A DNA stretch of 64,000 bases, taken from assembly GCF_000719135.1 (NCBI RefSeq), contig NZ_JOEK01000013.1, positions 1 through 64,000 on the forward strand, written 5' to 3'. Source of the stretch: Streptomyces avicenniae. GTDB lineage: Bacteria > Actinomycetota > Actinomycetes > Streptomycetales > Streptomycetaceae. The position numbers and the translations under genes were made by a program. Shown here in pieces: positions 24,280-32,740 of the stretch. The notes beneath the pieces were generated by a model. The model saw only the letters and a program-made list of their open reading frames with translations, ran no database searches and had not been told where the DNA came from. Numbering within the stretch: position 1 is the first letter of the stretch; each line of letters opens with the position of its first letter.

Positions 24280-24741
24280 GTGGTGAGCAGAACAGACATC
24301 CGTTCGGCCGAACTCTCCGCCGAGCAGAGCGAGGCGGCCGGTACGGCGCTGGCCCTCATGCGGACTCATCTGACCCACCACCCGGACCTGGCGCGCATCC
24401 GTGTCACCGTCGAGAACGGCGAGCGCGAGCCGTTGGAGCTGCCTCGGGAGGCGATCGACCTCCTGGCGACGATCCTGGCGCACATGGCGGCGGGCCGGGG
24501 CGTCTCCGTCGTCCCGAGGAGCGCCGAGCTGACCACACAGCAGGCCGCCGACCTGCTGAACGTCTCACGGCCCTTCCTCATCGGCCTGCTGAAGGCGGGC
24601 GAGATCGCCTACCGCACCGTCGGTACACACCGGCGTATCGCGGCGTCCTCCCTGATCGACTACATGCGCGAGGACGACCGGCGTCGTCGTGAGGCGGCCG
24701 ATGAGCTGACCCAGCTCGGCCAGGACATGGGACTGGTCTGA
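24280..24741 (+). CDS. Excisionase-type DNA-binding antitoxin
   Basis: 153 residues, start GTG 24280 (a second GTG follows directly) with GGAAGGAG upstream. N-terminal helical half (SEQSEAA-like, RTHLTHHPDLARIRVTVENG) and a C-terminal excisionase/MerR-like helix-turn-helix: LTTQQAADLLNVSRPFLIGL and the YRTVGTHRRIAASSLIDYM wing. The same domain is found in antitoxins paired with PIN-domain toxins of the PIN_3 kind. The toxin gene follows after 3 bases. It most likely binds the direct repeats at 24192-24223 and neutralises the toxin. Confidence 0.87.
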   Translation: MVSRTDIRSAELSAEQSEAAGTALALMRTHLTHHPDLARIRVTVENGEREPLELPREAIDLLATILAHMAAGRGVSVVPRSAELTTQQAADLLNVSRPFLIGLLKAGEIAYRTVGTHRRIAASSLIDYMREDDRRRREAADELTQLGQDMGLV

Positions 24742-24744
24742 CAC

Positions 24745-25305
24745 ATGCCCTTCGTGGCGCTGTATGACGCGAATGTGCTCTACCCCAGCACTCTCCGGGA
24801 CGTTCTCATCCGTGTGGCTCAGGCCGGACTCGTGCATGCGAGGTGGACGGAGACGATCCTCGACGAGGTCTTCCGGAATCTGAAGGCCAACCGGCCAGAC
24901 CTCGACAGTGTTCGTCTGGACCGGACCAGGCAGCTGATGACCGCGGCGGTGCGGGACAGCAAGGTCACCGGTTACGAGCCGCTGATCGAGGCGGTCAGCC
25001 TTCCGGACCCGGACGACCGGCATGTCCTCGCGGCGGCGGTCAAAGCGCGGGCACAGGTGATCGTCACCTTCAACCTCAAGGATTTCCCCGCGACGGATCT
25101 AGGGCGGTGGGACGTCGAGAGCGTGCATCCCGACGCGTTCCTGGAGGCACAGATCGACCTTGACCCAGCGATCGTCTATGGAGCGGTCCGGCAGATCGCC
25201 GACAGTCGCAGACGTCCGCCAGGAACGGTAGGGGACGTTCTTGAAAGCCTCCGGCGAGAGGGAATGCTGGCGACCGTGGCGGCGCTGGGAAGCCGCTTCG
25301 CCTGA
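24745..25305 (+). CDS. PIN-domain RNase toxin
   Basis: 186 residues. The N-terminal [19 protein letters not shown] holds the first acidic residue of the PIN site; [14 protein letters not shown] adds a glutamate; [20 protein letters not shown] has the central DPDDR-H pair; [13 protein letters not shown] has the last aspartate. Together these match the magnesium-dependent RNase site of PIN toxins. The C-terminal extension (about 130-186) is helical, as in longer PIN_3 proteins. Translated with the antitoxin. Likely cuts RNA when free; target unknown. Confidence 0.9.
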   Translation: MPFVALYDANVLYPSTLRDVLIRVAQAGLVHARWTETILDEVFRNLKANRPDLDSVRLDRTRQLMTAAVRDSKVTGYEPLIEAVSLPDPDDRHVLAAAVKARAQVIVTFNLKDFPATDLGRWDVESVHPDAFLEAQIDLDPAIVYGAVRQIADSRRRPPGTVGDVLESLRREGMLATVAALGSRFA

Positions 25306-25352
25306 TCCAGGACGCGGCCCTCACGCGCGGACGAAGGCGCGGGAGCGGCGGT

Positions 25353-25377
25353 GCCCCCGGGGCGTGGGCCCGGGGGC
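25353..25377. terminator. Hairpin terminator between PIN toxin and msrA
   Basis: 9-bp stem GCCCCCGGG / CCCGGGGGC with a 7-base loop, between two convergent genes (stops at 25305 and 25394). GC-rich, without U-tract. Confidence 0.65.
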
Positions 25378-25393
25378 GCGTGCCGTACCGGCG

Positions 25394-26062
25394 TCAGGCC
25401 GCGTAGCGTGCCACGCCGACCGGGCAGGTCAGGCCCGTGCCGCCGAGGCCGCAGTAGCCCGCCGGGTTCTTGTCCAGGTACTGCTGGTGGTAGCCCTCGG
25501 CCGGGTAGAACGTGTGCCCCTCGGCCGGGCGGATCTCCGTCGTGATCGCGCTGTAGCCCGACTCCTCCAGCACCCGCTGGTACGCGTCACGCGACGCCTC
25601 CGCCGCCGCCTGCTGGCGCGGCGAGTGGGTGTGGATCGCGGAGCGGTACTGCGTGCCCACGTCGTTGCCCTGCCGGTGGCCCTGGGTCGGGTCGTGCGAC
25701 TCCCAGAACACCTTCAGCAGGTCGTCGTACGTCACCACGTCCGGGTCGAAGACGACGCGGACGGTCTCGGTGTGCCCGGTCAGACCGCTGCACACCTCCT
25801 CGTACGTCGGGTGCGGCGTGAGCCCGCCCTGGTAGCCGACCAGCGTCGTCCACACGCCGGGCGCCCGGTAGAAACGGCGCTCGGCGCCCCAGAAGCAGCC
25901 CAGCGCGAAGTCCGCCACCTCCAGGCCCGCCGGGTGGGGGCCCGCCAGCGCGGTGCCGAGGACGGTGTGGGTCCCCGGCAGCTCGAACAGCGGCTCGTCG
26001 CGGCCCGGCAGAGCCTCCTCCGGGGTGGGGAGGCGGTTCTTGTGTGCCTGCGTGTACAGCAT
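25394..26062 (-). CDS. msrA: Peptide methionine-S-sulfoxide reductase MsrA
   Basis: 222 residues, cytoplasmic. The catalytic cysteine lies in [20 protein letters not shown] (about residue 55). [22 protein letters not shown]-like ETVRVVFDP and [20 protein letters not shown] line the active site, and the recycling cysteines are in the tail ([16 protein letters not shown]). Repairs oxidised methionine in proteins with thioredoxin. Single-gene unit; the ATG has a fair upstream GGAGC-type ribosome site. Confidence 0.96.
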   Translation of the reverse strand: MLYTQAHKNRLPTPEEALPGRDEPLFELPGTHTVLGTALAGPHPAGLEVADFALGCFWGAERRFYRAPGVWTTLVGYQGGLTPHPTYEEVCSGLTGHTETVRVVFDPDVVTYDDLLKVFWESHDPTQGHRQGNDVGTQYRSAIHTHSPRQQAAAEASRDAYQRVLEESGYSAITTEIRPAEGHTFYPAEGYHQQYLDKNPAGYCGLGGTGLTCPVGVARYAA

Positions 26063-26107
26063 GGTGGTCCACTCGCTCCTTGCGCGGCGCTCGGTCGGCC
26101 TACAGTC

Positions 26108-27262
26108 CTATTGTCGCGCGATCGCCAGGGCGCGGAACGCCGTGTAGTACCGGACGGGGTCGCCGTCCGTCACCCACGGGATCGCCCCCACGTACCCGTC
26201 CACCGCGCGCATCTGCTCCACGGCCTCCGGGTACCTCTCCGCGCGCACCAGGAACCACAGCAGCAGATGCCGCACGTGCGGCGCCATCGGATGGTCGTCA
26301 CGCGCCGTGTTCAGCGCGAACTGCGCCGCCTCGATCGCGTCCCGGATCACGGCCCCCTGGAACATCCCCGGCGAGTGCTGCATCTCCGGCAGGTGGTCGT
26401 ACACGGCGAACAGCGGCAGCGCCGGGAGCAGGCTGCCCTGCCCCGCCCCGCCCGCCGCCGTCCGCCCGAAGCCCTCGGCCTCCGCCCGCGACCCGTGCCA
26501 CTTCTCCGACAGGTACGAGATCGCCGCGACGTGCGCGCCCATGTGCTGCGGCGCGCGCGCCGTGATCCGCGACCACAGCGCGTCGAATTCCTGACGGCTG
26601 TAGCCCAAGCCACGCGCGATGTACAGCTCCACGATGCCGGGCACCACGTCGTCGGGCGCCAGCCGCGCCGCCTCGCCGCAGACCGTCCTGGCCTCCTCAA
26701 GGATGATGCGGTGCTCGGCCGTCTCCGTGTCCCGCAGCGCCTGCCACACGAGGAACTGCGCGTACACCTCGGAGCCGCCCGGGTCGGCGGGCTCCTGCGT
26801 GCGCCACATACGCAGCCAGCCCGCGTCCGTGCCCTCGCCGGTCGCGCGGTGCGTGCCCAGCTCGACGGAGGCGGCGCCGCCCAGCGACTGCACGCGCTGC
26901 CAGCGCAGCTCGGGCTCGTCGGTCAGGGCCAGCAGCTGACCCACCGGACGCCAGTTCTGCGTACGCTGCGTCTCCTCCAGGGCGGCGATCAGCTCGTCGT
27001 CCGGGCCGGGCAGGCGGATGTCGAGCTGGGCGGACGGCACCAGGCCGCCCGCGTACTCGGGCGGCAGGTCCGCCGACGCGCCGCCCGGGTCCTTGTCGAA
27101 CGAGACGTGCCCAGGCCGCGGCCCCTGCCCCGACCCCGTCAGCGTGTCGGCCGCCGCGGCGGCACGCTCCAGCTCCTGCCGCTCACGGCGTCTGCGCAGC
27201 GCGGGCACCACGACCACACCAATGATCACGGCGATCGCGAACAGCAACATCAGGGCATCCAT
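26108..27262 (-). CDS. Membrane-anchored hypothetical protein, 384 residues
   Basis: One N-terminal membrane helix (MDALMLLFAIAVIIGVVVVP) followed by RRRRER, so the rest (about 360 residues) faces the cytoplasm. The body is helical, rich in Trp and Leu, with TPR-like spacing (LEEARTVCGEAARLAPDDVV, FLVRAERYPEAVEQMRAV). Conserved next to msrA and metB in Streptomyces genomes as far as I recall, but without assigned function. Divergent from metB across 104 bases. Confidence 0.8.
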   Translation of the reverse strand: MDALMLLFAIAVIIGVVVVPALRRRRERQELERAAAAADTLTGSGQGPRPGHVSFDKDPGGASADLPPEYAGGLVPSAQLDIRLPGPDDELIAALEETQRTQNWRPVGQLLALTDEPELRWQRVQSLGGAASVELGTHRATGEGTDAGWLRMWRTQEPADPGGSEVYAQFLVWQALRDTETAEHRIILEEARTVCGEAARLAPDDVVPGIVELYIARGLGYSRQEFDALWSRITARAPQHMGAHVAAISYLSEKWHGSRAEAEGFGRTAAGGAGQGSLLPALPLFAVYDHLPEMQHSPGMFQGAVIRDAIEAAQFALNTARDDHPMAPHVRHLLLWFLVRAERYPEAVEQMRAVDGYVGAIPWVTDGDPVRYYTAFRALAIARQ

Positions 27263-27366
27263 GACGGCGGCGGCTCCCCCAGCGTCGGGTCCAGAACGGG
27301 TCCTCGGTACGGCGCGCTCACCTTACGGCGCACCGACTCCACCGTACGGCCCACTACCGTGGTGCC

Positions 27367-28521
27367 ATGAACGAGCAGCACAGCGCCGGACGATTCGAGA
27401 CGCTGGCCATCCACGCCGGGCAGGAGCCCGATCCCCTGACCGGCGCCGTCGTCCCGCCGATCCACCAGGTGTCCACCTTCAAGCAGGACGGTGTCGGGGG
27501 GCTGCGCGGCGGCTACGAGTACAGCCGCTCGGCCAACCCCACCCGCACCGCGCTCGAAGAGAACCTCGCCGCGCTCGAAGGCGGCAGCCGCGGCCTGGCG
27601 TTCGCCTCCGGCCTGGCCGCCGAGGACTGCCTGCTGCGGACGGTCCTGCGGCCCGGCGACCACGTGGTCCTGCCGGGCGACGCGTACGGCGGCACGTTCC
27701 GCCTGATCACGAAGGTGGTCGAGCGCTGGGGCGTCGCCTGGTCGGTCGCCGACACCGGCGACCCGGCGTCCGTACGGGCCGCGCTGCGCCCCGAGACGAA
27801 GGTCGTGTGGGTCGAGACGCCGTCGAACCCGCTGCTCGGCATCACGGACATCGCGCTCGTCGCCGAGATCACGCGCTCGGCGGGCGCCCGGCTCGTGGTG
27901 GACAACACGTTCGCCAGCCCCTACCTCCAGCAGCCGCTGGCGCTGGGCGCCGACGTGGTCGTCCACTCGACCACCAAGTACCTCGGCGGGCACTCCGACG
28001 TCATCGGCGGCGCCCTCGTCACCGCCGACCAGGGGCTCGCCGACGAGCTGGCCTTCCACCAGAACGCCCTGGGCGCGGTCGCCGGGCCGTTCGACTCGTG
28101 GCTCGTGCTGCGCGGCATCAAGACGCTCGCCGTCCGCATGGACCGGCACAGCGCGAACGCCGCCCGCATCGTGGAGACGCTGTCCGCGCACCGCGCCGTC
28201 AGCCAGGTGCTCTACCCGGGCCTGCCCGACCACCCGGGGCACGAGACGGCGGCCAAGCAGATGCGCGGCTTCGGCGGCATGGTGTCGTTCCGCGTCGCGG
28301 GCGGCGAGGAGGCGGCCGTCGCCGTCTGCGACCGTGCGCGGGTGTTCACGCTGGGGGAGTCGCTGGGCGGCGTCGAGTCGCTGATCGAGCACCCGGGACG
28401 GATGACGCACGCCTCTGCGGCGGGCTCGGCCCTTGAGGTGCCGGGCGACCTGGTGCGGCTGTCCGTGGGCATCGAGGCCGTGGACGACCTGCTGGAGGAC
28501 CTGACGCGCGCCCTCGGCTGA
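27367..28521 (+). CDS. metB: Cystathionine gamma-synthase
   Basis: 384 residues, PLP enzyme of the Cys/Met metabolism family. FETLAIHAGQEPDPLTGAVV and IHQVSTF at the N-terminus; YEYSRSANPTR (phosphate-binding tyrosine/arginine); VWVETPSNPLLGITDI; VVDNTFASPYLQQPLALGAD; and the PLP lysine in VVHSTTKYLGGHSDVIGG (about residue 200). Near the end, LSVGIEAVDDLLEDL. Joins cysteine to an activated homoserine in methionine synthesis, or acts in reverse transsulfuration. Followed by a strong hairpin. Confidence 0.94.
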   Translation: MNEQHSAGRFETLAIHAGQEPDPLTGAVVPPIHQVSTFKQDGVGGLRGGYEYSRSANPTRTALEENLAALEGGSRGLAFASGLAAEDCLLRTVLRPGDHVVLPGDAYGGTFRLITKVVERWGVAWSVADTGDPASVRAALRPETKVVWVETPSNPLLGITDIALVAEITRSAGARLVVDNTFASPYLQQPLALGADVVVHSTTKYLGGHSDVIGGALVTADQGLADELAFHQNALGAVAGPFDSWLVLRGIKTLAVRMDRHSANAARIVETLSAHRAVSQVLYPGLPDHPGHETAAKQMRGFGGMVSFRVAGGEEAAVAVCDRARVFTLGESLGGVESLIEHPGRMTHASAAGSALEVPGDLVRLSVGIEAVDDLLEDLTRALG

Positions 28522-28532
28522 CGCGCGCCCTA

Positions 28533-28578
28533 CCGTCCCGCCCCGCCCCGCTCCGCCTGCCCGGGCGGGGCGGGACGG
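28533..28578. terminator. Strong bidirectional hairpin between metB and marR
   Basis: Perfect 16-bp stem CCGTCCCGCCCCGCCC / GGGCGGGGCGGGACGG with a 14-base loop, placed exactly between the two convergent stops (28521 and 28580). Confidence 0.88.
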
Positions 28579-28579
28579 C

Positions 28580-29134
28580 TCACGCGGGCGGGCGGTCGCT
28601 GTCGGTCGCCACGGGCGCCCGGCCCGTCGCCGGTGCCGTCTGCCAGTCGCCGATCGCCGCGTTGAAGCGCGTCAGCAACGCGCGGAACTCGTCACGCTGC
28701 TGCGGCGTCCAGTCCTCCGTCAGCAGCGCCATCAGCTGCCGCCGCGACGCGCGGACCTCCTCAAGCCGCGCGCTGCCGCTCTCCGACAGCCGCAGCACGA
28801 CCGCGCGCCCGTCGTCCGGGTCGGCGTCGCGCAGCACGAGCCCGGCCTCCACCAGCGGGGCGACCTGCCGGGTGACGGTCGAGGAGTCGATGCCCATCCC
28901 GGCGGCCAGCGCCTTCACCCCGGTGGGCCCGTTCTGGTCCAGCCTGCTGAGCAGCAGGTACGCGGCGCGGTCCATGGCGCCCTTGGCCGGTCCAGAGCCC
29001 GCCAGTCTGGTCTGTTCCGCGCGGCGGGCGAAGACGGCCACCTCGTGCTGGAGGGCGTCGAGCAGCGCCGGGTCGGCGAGCTGCGGGGCCACCTGCGGGG
29101 GCGGGGTCGCGGATGCGGTGTCGTCAGGCGTCAT
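28580..29134 (-). CDS. MarR family transcriptional regulator
   Basis: 184 residues from ATG 29134 (MTPDDTASATPPP); an in-frame start at 29308 would run into the ilvA start region. Winged-helix core: AMDRAAYLLLSRLDQNGPTG, VKALAAGMGIDSSTVTRQVA, LRDADPDDGRAVVLRLSESG, then dimerisation helices (RRQLMALLTEDWTPQQRDEF). Proline/alanine-rich ends. Divergent from ilvA; possible targets are ilvA or itself. No clear operator was seen in the 172-base spacer. Confidence 0.9.
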   Translation of the reverse strand: MTPDDTASATPPPQVAPQLADPALLDALQHEVAVFARRAEQTRLAGSGPAKGAMDRAAYLLLSRLDQNGPTGVKALAAGMGIDSSTVTRQVAPLVEAGLVLRDADPDDGRAVVLRLSESGSARLEEVRASRRQLMALLTEDWTPQQRDEFRALLTRFNAAIGDWQTAPATGRAPVATDSDRPPA

Positions 29135-29306
29135 GTTCCGGATGTGGGTCCCTGTCCCTGTCTTCGCCGCGCGGGCGCGCGGGAGAGGGGCGTACGGAGG
29201 ATGCTCCGCGGCCGAGCCCACAGCGTACTTGGCCGCGCGTGCGCCGGTGCCGCCAATGCGCCAACCCGTCAGGGCCGTCCCGCCCCCGGCCTGCGACACT
29301 GGCGGC

Positions 29307-30533
29307 ATGCCCGTGCAAGACCACCCGCCCGTGCCGGGTCCCGACGACGTCCTGGCGGCCAGGAAGACCCTCGCCGGAGTCGCCCGCGTGACGGCGCTGG
29401 AGGGCAGCCGCTACCTGACGCGGCTGGTCGGCGCCCCCGTGCACCTCAAGTGCGAGAACCTCCAGCGCACCGGCTCGTTCAAGCTGCGCGGCGCCTACAC
29501 CCGTATCGCCGGGCTCTCCGGCGAGGAACGGGCGCGCGGCGTCGTGGCGGCCAGCGCGGGCAACCACGCGCAGGGCGTGGCCCTCGCGGCGGCGCTGCTC
29601 GGCGTGGAGTCCACGGTGTTCATGCCCGTGGGCGCGCCGCTGCCGAAGATAGCGGCGACCAGGGAGTACGGCGCCCAGGTGCGGATGGCCGGGCAGGTGG
29701 TGGACGAGACGCTGGCGGCGGCCCAGGAGTACGCGCGGCGGACCGGCGCCGTCTTCATCCACCCGTTCGACCACCCCGACGTGGTCGCCGGGCAGGGGAC
29801 GCTGGGGCTGGAGATCCTTGAGCAGTGCCCGGAGGTGCGCACGATCGTCCTGGGCATGGGCGGCGGGGGTCTGGCGGCCGGGGTGGCGCTCGCGGTGAAG
29901 TCGGTGCGGCCCGACGTGCGGGTGGTGGGTGTGCAGGCGGCGGGTTCCGCCGCGTACCCGCCGTCGCTGGCGGCCGGGCGGCCGGTGGCCCTTGAGCGCG
30001 TCGCGACCATGGCGGACGGCATGAAGGTGGCGCGGCCTGGGGACGTGCCGTTCCGCCTCGTCGCCGACCTGGTGGACGAGGTCCGCACGGTCAGCGAGGG
30101 CCAGCTCTCCGCCGCGCTGCTGCTGTGCCTTGAGCGGGCCAAGATGGTCGTGGAACCGGCCGGTGCCAGCCCGGTGGCGGCGCTGCTGGCCGCGCCCGAG
30201 ACGTTCGGCGACGGGCCGGTCGTCGCCGTGCTGTCCGGCGGGAACGTCGATCCGCTCGTCCTCCAGCGCACGCTGCGGCACGGCATGGCGGCGGCGGGCC
30301 GCTACCTGTCGCTGCGGCTGACGGTCCCCGACCGGCCCGGGGCGCTCGCCGCGCTGCTGGCCGAGCTGTCGGTGGCGGACGCGAACGTGCTCGCCGTGAA
30401 CCACCTGCGGACCGACCCGCGCCTCGCGGTGGGCGACGCGGAGGTGGAGGTCCAGCTGGAGACGCAAGGCCCGGAACACTGCGTACAGCTGACGGACGCC
30501 CTGACGTCGGCCGGGTACCGCATCCTCGACTGA
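29307..30533 (+). CDS. ilvA: Threonine ammonia-lyase (threonine dehydratase) with ACT-like C-terminus
   Basis: 408 residues, PLP fold type II. CENLQRTGSFKLRGAY holds the PLP lysine (about residue 57); ASAGNHAQGVALAAALLG the substrate loop; LGMGGGGLAAGVALAV the phosphate loop; VVAVLSGGNVDP the C-terminal strand. A short ACT-type domain follows (LTVPDRPGALAALLAELSVA), as in the TdcB/IlvA short form. Makes 2-oxobutanoate from threonine for isoleucine or propionyl precursors. Start ATG 29307 is taken because the MarR gene occupies the upstream part. Confidence 0.93.
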   Translation: MPVQDHPPVPGPDDVLAARKTLAGVARVTALEGSRYLTRLVGAPVHLKCENLQRTGSFKLRGAYTRIAGLSGEERARGVVAASAGNHAQGVALAAALLGVESTVFMPVGAPLPKIAATREYGAQVRMAGQVVDETLAAAQEYARRTGAVFIHPFDHPDVVAGQGTLGLEILEQCPEVRTIVLGMGGGGLAAGVALAVKSVRPDVRVVGVQAAGSAAYPPSLAAGRPVALERVATMADGMKVARPGDVPFRLVADLVDEVRTVSEGQLSAALLLCLERAKMVVEPAGASPVAALLAAPETFGDGPVVAVLSGGNVDPLVLQRTLRHGMAAAGRYLSLRLTVPDRPGALAALLAELSVADANVLAVNHLRTDPRLAVGDAEVEVQLETQGPEHCVQLTDALTSAGYRILD

Positions 30534-30568
30534 CGGGCGGCGCCGCTCACGTAACCCGAACGAGCTAC

Positions 30569-30597
30569 TGTCGCGATGTATCGTGACTGCCTAGACT
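30569..30597 (+). promoter_or_regulatory. Promoter of the ABC exporter overlapped by a palindrome
   Basis: TGTCGC (30569-30574) and TAGACT (30592-30597) with exactly 17 bases between form a vegetative-type promoter. An inverted repeat GTCGCGAT-GT-ATCGTGAC (30570-30587, one mismatch) covers the spacer, so a repressor, of TetR or PadR kind, could block it. No such regulator gene is adjacent. Confidence 0.45.
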
Positions 30598-30677
30598 GGC
30601 GGGCGGGTCCGGCAGGGGTCACCTTGGAGTTCCGGACTCCGCGCATCATCGCCTCACCGCACAGGGGGAGACCACAC

Positions 30678-31718
30678 ATGGCAGGCGCCATTCACGCCGA
30701 GGGCCTGGTGAAGACCTTCGGCGACGTCCGCGCGCTGGACGGCGTCGATCTGGACGTCCCGGAGGGCACCGTCTTCGGCCTGCTCGGCCCCAACGGCGCG
30801 GGCAAGACGACGGCCGTCCGCGTCCTCACCACACTCATCCGCCCGGACAGCGGCCGGGCCGAGGTCGCCGGGATCGACGTGCTGACCCGGCCGGACGAGG
30901 TACGCCGCTCCATCGGCCTCTCCGGCCAGTTCGCCGCCGTGGACGAGTACCTGACCGGCCGCGAGAACCTGGAGATGGTCGGCCAGCTCTACCAGCTCAC
31001 CCGCCGCGACGCGAAGCGCAGGGCGCGCGAGCTGCTGGAACGCTTCGCCCTCGCCGAGGCGGGCGACCGCACCGCCAAGACGTACTCGGGCGGCATGCGC
31101 CGCCGCCTCGACCTGGCCGCCGCGCTCGTCGTCAGCCCGCCCGTGATGTTCATGGACGAGCCGACCACCGGCCTCGACCCACGCAACCGGCAGGCGCTGT
31201 GGGACGTCATCGAGGAACTGGTCGGCGGCGGCACGACGCTGCTGCTGTCCACCCAGTACCTGGAGGAGGCCGACCACCTCGCCGACAGCATCGCCGTCGT
31301 GGACCGCGGCCGGGTCATCGCCCGCGGCACGGCCGACGAGCTGAAGACGCAGACCGGCGGCGACGTCGTCGAACTCGTCGTCCACGACCGCGCCGACCTC
31401 GCCACGGCCGACGAGGTCCTGCGCCGTGTCGGCGACGGCGAGACGACCCTCGTGGAACACACCCGCAAGCTCAGCGTCCCGGCCGCCGGCGGCGCCAAGC
31501 TGCTCGCCGAGATCATCCGCGAACTGGACGGGCGCGGCATCGAGATCGACGACATCGGCCTGCGCCGCCCCACCCTGGACGACGTCTTCATCTCCCTCAC
31601 CGGCCACTCGGCCGACGACATGGAGCTGTCCAAGGACTCCACGCGGGCCGACCGCCGCACGCGCGGCGGCCCACCACCGGGCCAGGAGCAGAACGAAAAA
31701 GAGGAGGGGGAGCGGTGA
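30678..31718 (+). CDS. ABC exporter ATP-binding protein (DrrA-like)
   Basis: 346 residues. Walker A GLLGPNGAGKTTAVRVLTTL, Q-loop SGQFAAVDEYLTGRENL, signature YSGGMRRRLDLAAALV, Walker B VMFMDEPTTGLDPRNR, H-switch LLLSTQYLEEADHLAD. The C-terminal extension with LRRPTLDDVFISLTG is typical of the daunorubicin-resistance DrrA class. Powers a drug or lipid exporter with the permease encoded by the next gene, whose GTG overlaps its stop. The upstream frame to 30576 has no ribosome site, GGGGGAGA precedes ATG 30678. Confidence 0.93.
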   Translation: MAGAIHAEGLVKTFGDVRALDGVDLDVPEGTVFGLLGPNGAGKTTAVRVLTTLIRPDSGRAEVAGIDVLTRPDEVRRSIGLSGQFAAVDEYLTGRENLEMVGQLYQLTRRDAKRRARELLERFALAEAGDRTAKTYSGGMRRRLDLAAALVVSPPVMFMDEPTTGLDPRNRQALWDVIEELVGGGTTLLLSTQYLEEADHLADSIAVVDRGRVIARGTADELKTQTGGDVVELVVHDRADLATADEVLRRVGDGETTLVEHTRKLSVPAAGGAKLLAEIIRELDGRGIEIDDIGLRRPTLDDVFISLTGHSADDMELSKDSTRADRRTRGGPPPGQEQNEKEEGER

Positions 31719-32584
31719 GCATCACCAAGGACGACGCGAGCGCCCGTCCCATGCAGCGCACCGGCGAGCGCATCGGCTTCCGCCAGGGACTGCACGACTC
31801 GCTGGTCGTCGCCCGACGCAACCTGCTGCGGATGCTGCGCATCCCGGAGGTCGTCGTCTTCAGCCTGATCCAGCCCGTCATGTTCGTCGTGCTGTTCAGC
31901 TACATCTTCGGCGGCTCCATCACCCTCCCGGGCGCGGGCGACAGCGCGAGCGCCTACCGCGAGTTCCTCATGGGCGGCATCTTCGCCCAGACGGTCACCT
32001 TCGCCACGGCGGGCGCCAGCGCCGGTATCGCCGAGGACATGCAGAAGGGCATCATCGACCGGTTCCGCTCCCTGCCCATGGCGCGCGGCGCGGTCCTGAC
32101 GGGCCGCACGTTCGCCGACCTCGCGCAGACCGCCGTGATCCTCGCCGTCCTCGCCGTCGTCGCGCTCCTCGTCGGCTGGCGCATCCACAACGGCTTCCTC
32201 GACGCCCTGGCCGCCTTCGGCCTGCTGCTGCTCCTCGGCTACGCGTTCACCTGGATCGGCGCCCTCATCGGCCTCTCCGTGCGCTCCCCCGAGGCGGCGA
32301 CGTCCGGCGGGCTCGTCTGGCTCTTCCCGCTGACGTTCGTCTCGGTCGCCTTCGTGCCCTCGGAGAACATGCCGGGCTGGCTCCAGCCCGTCGCCGAGTG
32401 GAACCCGTTCAGCGCCACCGTCCTCGCCGTCCGCGACCTGTTCGGCAACCTGCCGCCCAACTACCACGCGCCCGACGTCTGGCCCATGCAGCACCCGCAA
32501 CTCGCCTCGCTGCTCTGGTCCGTCCTCATCATCGCGGTCTTCCGCGCGCTCGCCGTCCGGAAGTACAAGCGCGCCACCGGCTGA
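31715..32584 (+). CDS. ABC exporter permease (DrrB/ABC-2 type)
   Basis: 289 residues, GTG start overlapping the ATPase stop. About six membrane helices (e.g. VVVFSLIQPVMFVVLFSYIF, TAVILAVLAVVALLVGW, GLLLLLGYAFTWIGALIGL). The cytoplasmic ABC-2 coupling element GIAEDMQKGIIDRFRSLPMA is clear and SVRSPEAATSGGLVWLFPLT and AFVPSENMPGWLQ follow the family. Should export hydrophobic compounds with the DrrA-like protein; substrate unknown. Confidence 0.92.
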   Translation: MSITKDDASARPMQRTGERIGFRQGLHDSLVVARRNLLRMLRIPEVVVFSLIQPVMFVVLFSYIFGGSITLPGAGDSASAYREFLMGGIFAQTVTFATAGASAGIAEDMQKGIIDRFRSLPMARGAVLTGRTFADLAQTAVILAVLAVVALLVGWRIHNGFLDALAAFGLLLLLGYAFTWIGALIGLSVRSPEAATSGGLVWLFPLTFVSVAFVPSENMPGWLQPVAEWNPFSATVLAVRDLFGNLPPNYHAPDVWPMQHPQLASLLWSVLIIAVFRALAVRKYKRATG

Positions 32585-32740
32585 CCACGGCGGCCTCCCC
32601 CTCGGCCACCGGCCCCCGCCCGGCGGCACCGTTCGAACAACCGGTGCCATACAACGACTTGGTCTCGACATGCTTCGGAAGCGGCATGGAGTGACAGGAG
32701 TTGGGCAAGGGGCCGGAAAAAGTGACCGAGGGGGAAGCCG

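Noticed and set aside
23556..24359. Minus-strand open frame across the clpP3 upstream region
   Set aside because: The translation is low-complexity and the frame crosses the XRE pseudogene, which reads in other frames; no ribosome site.
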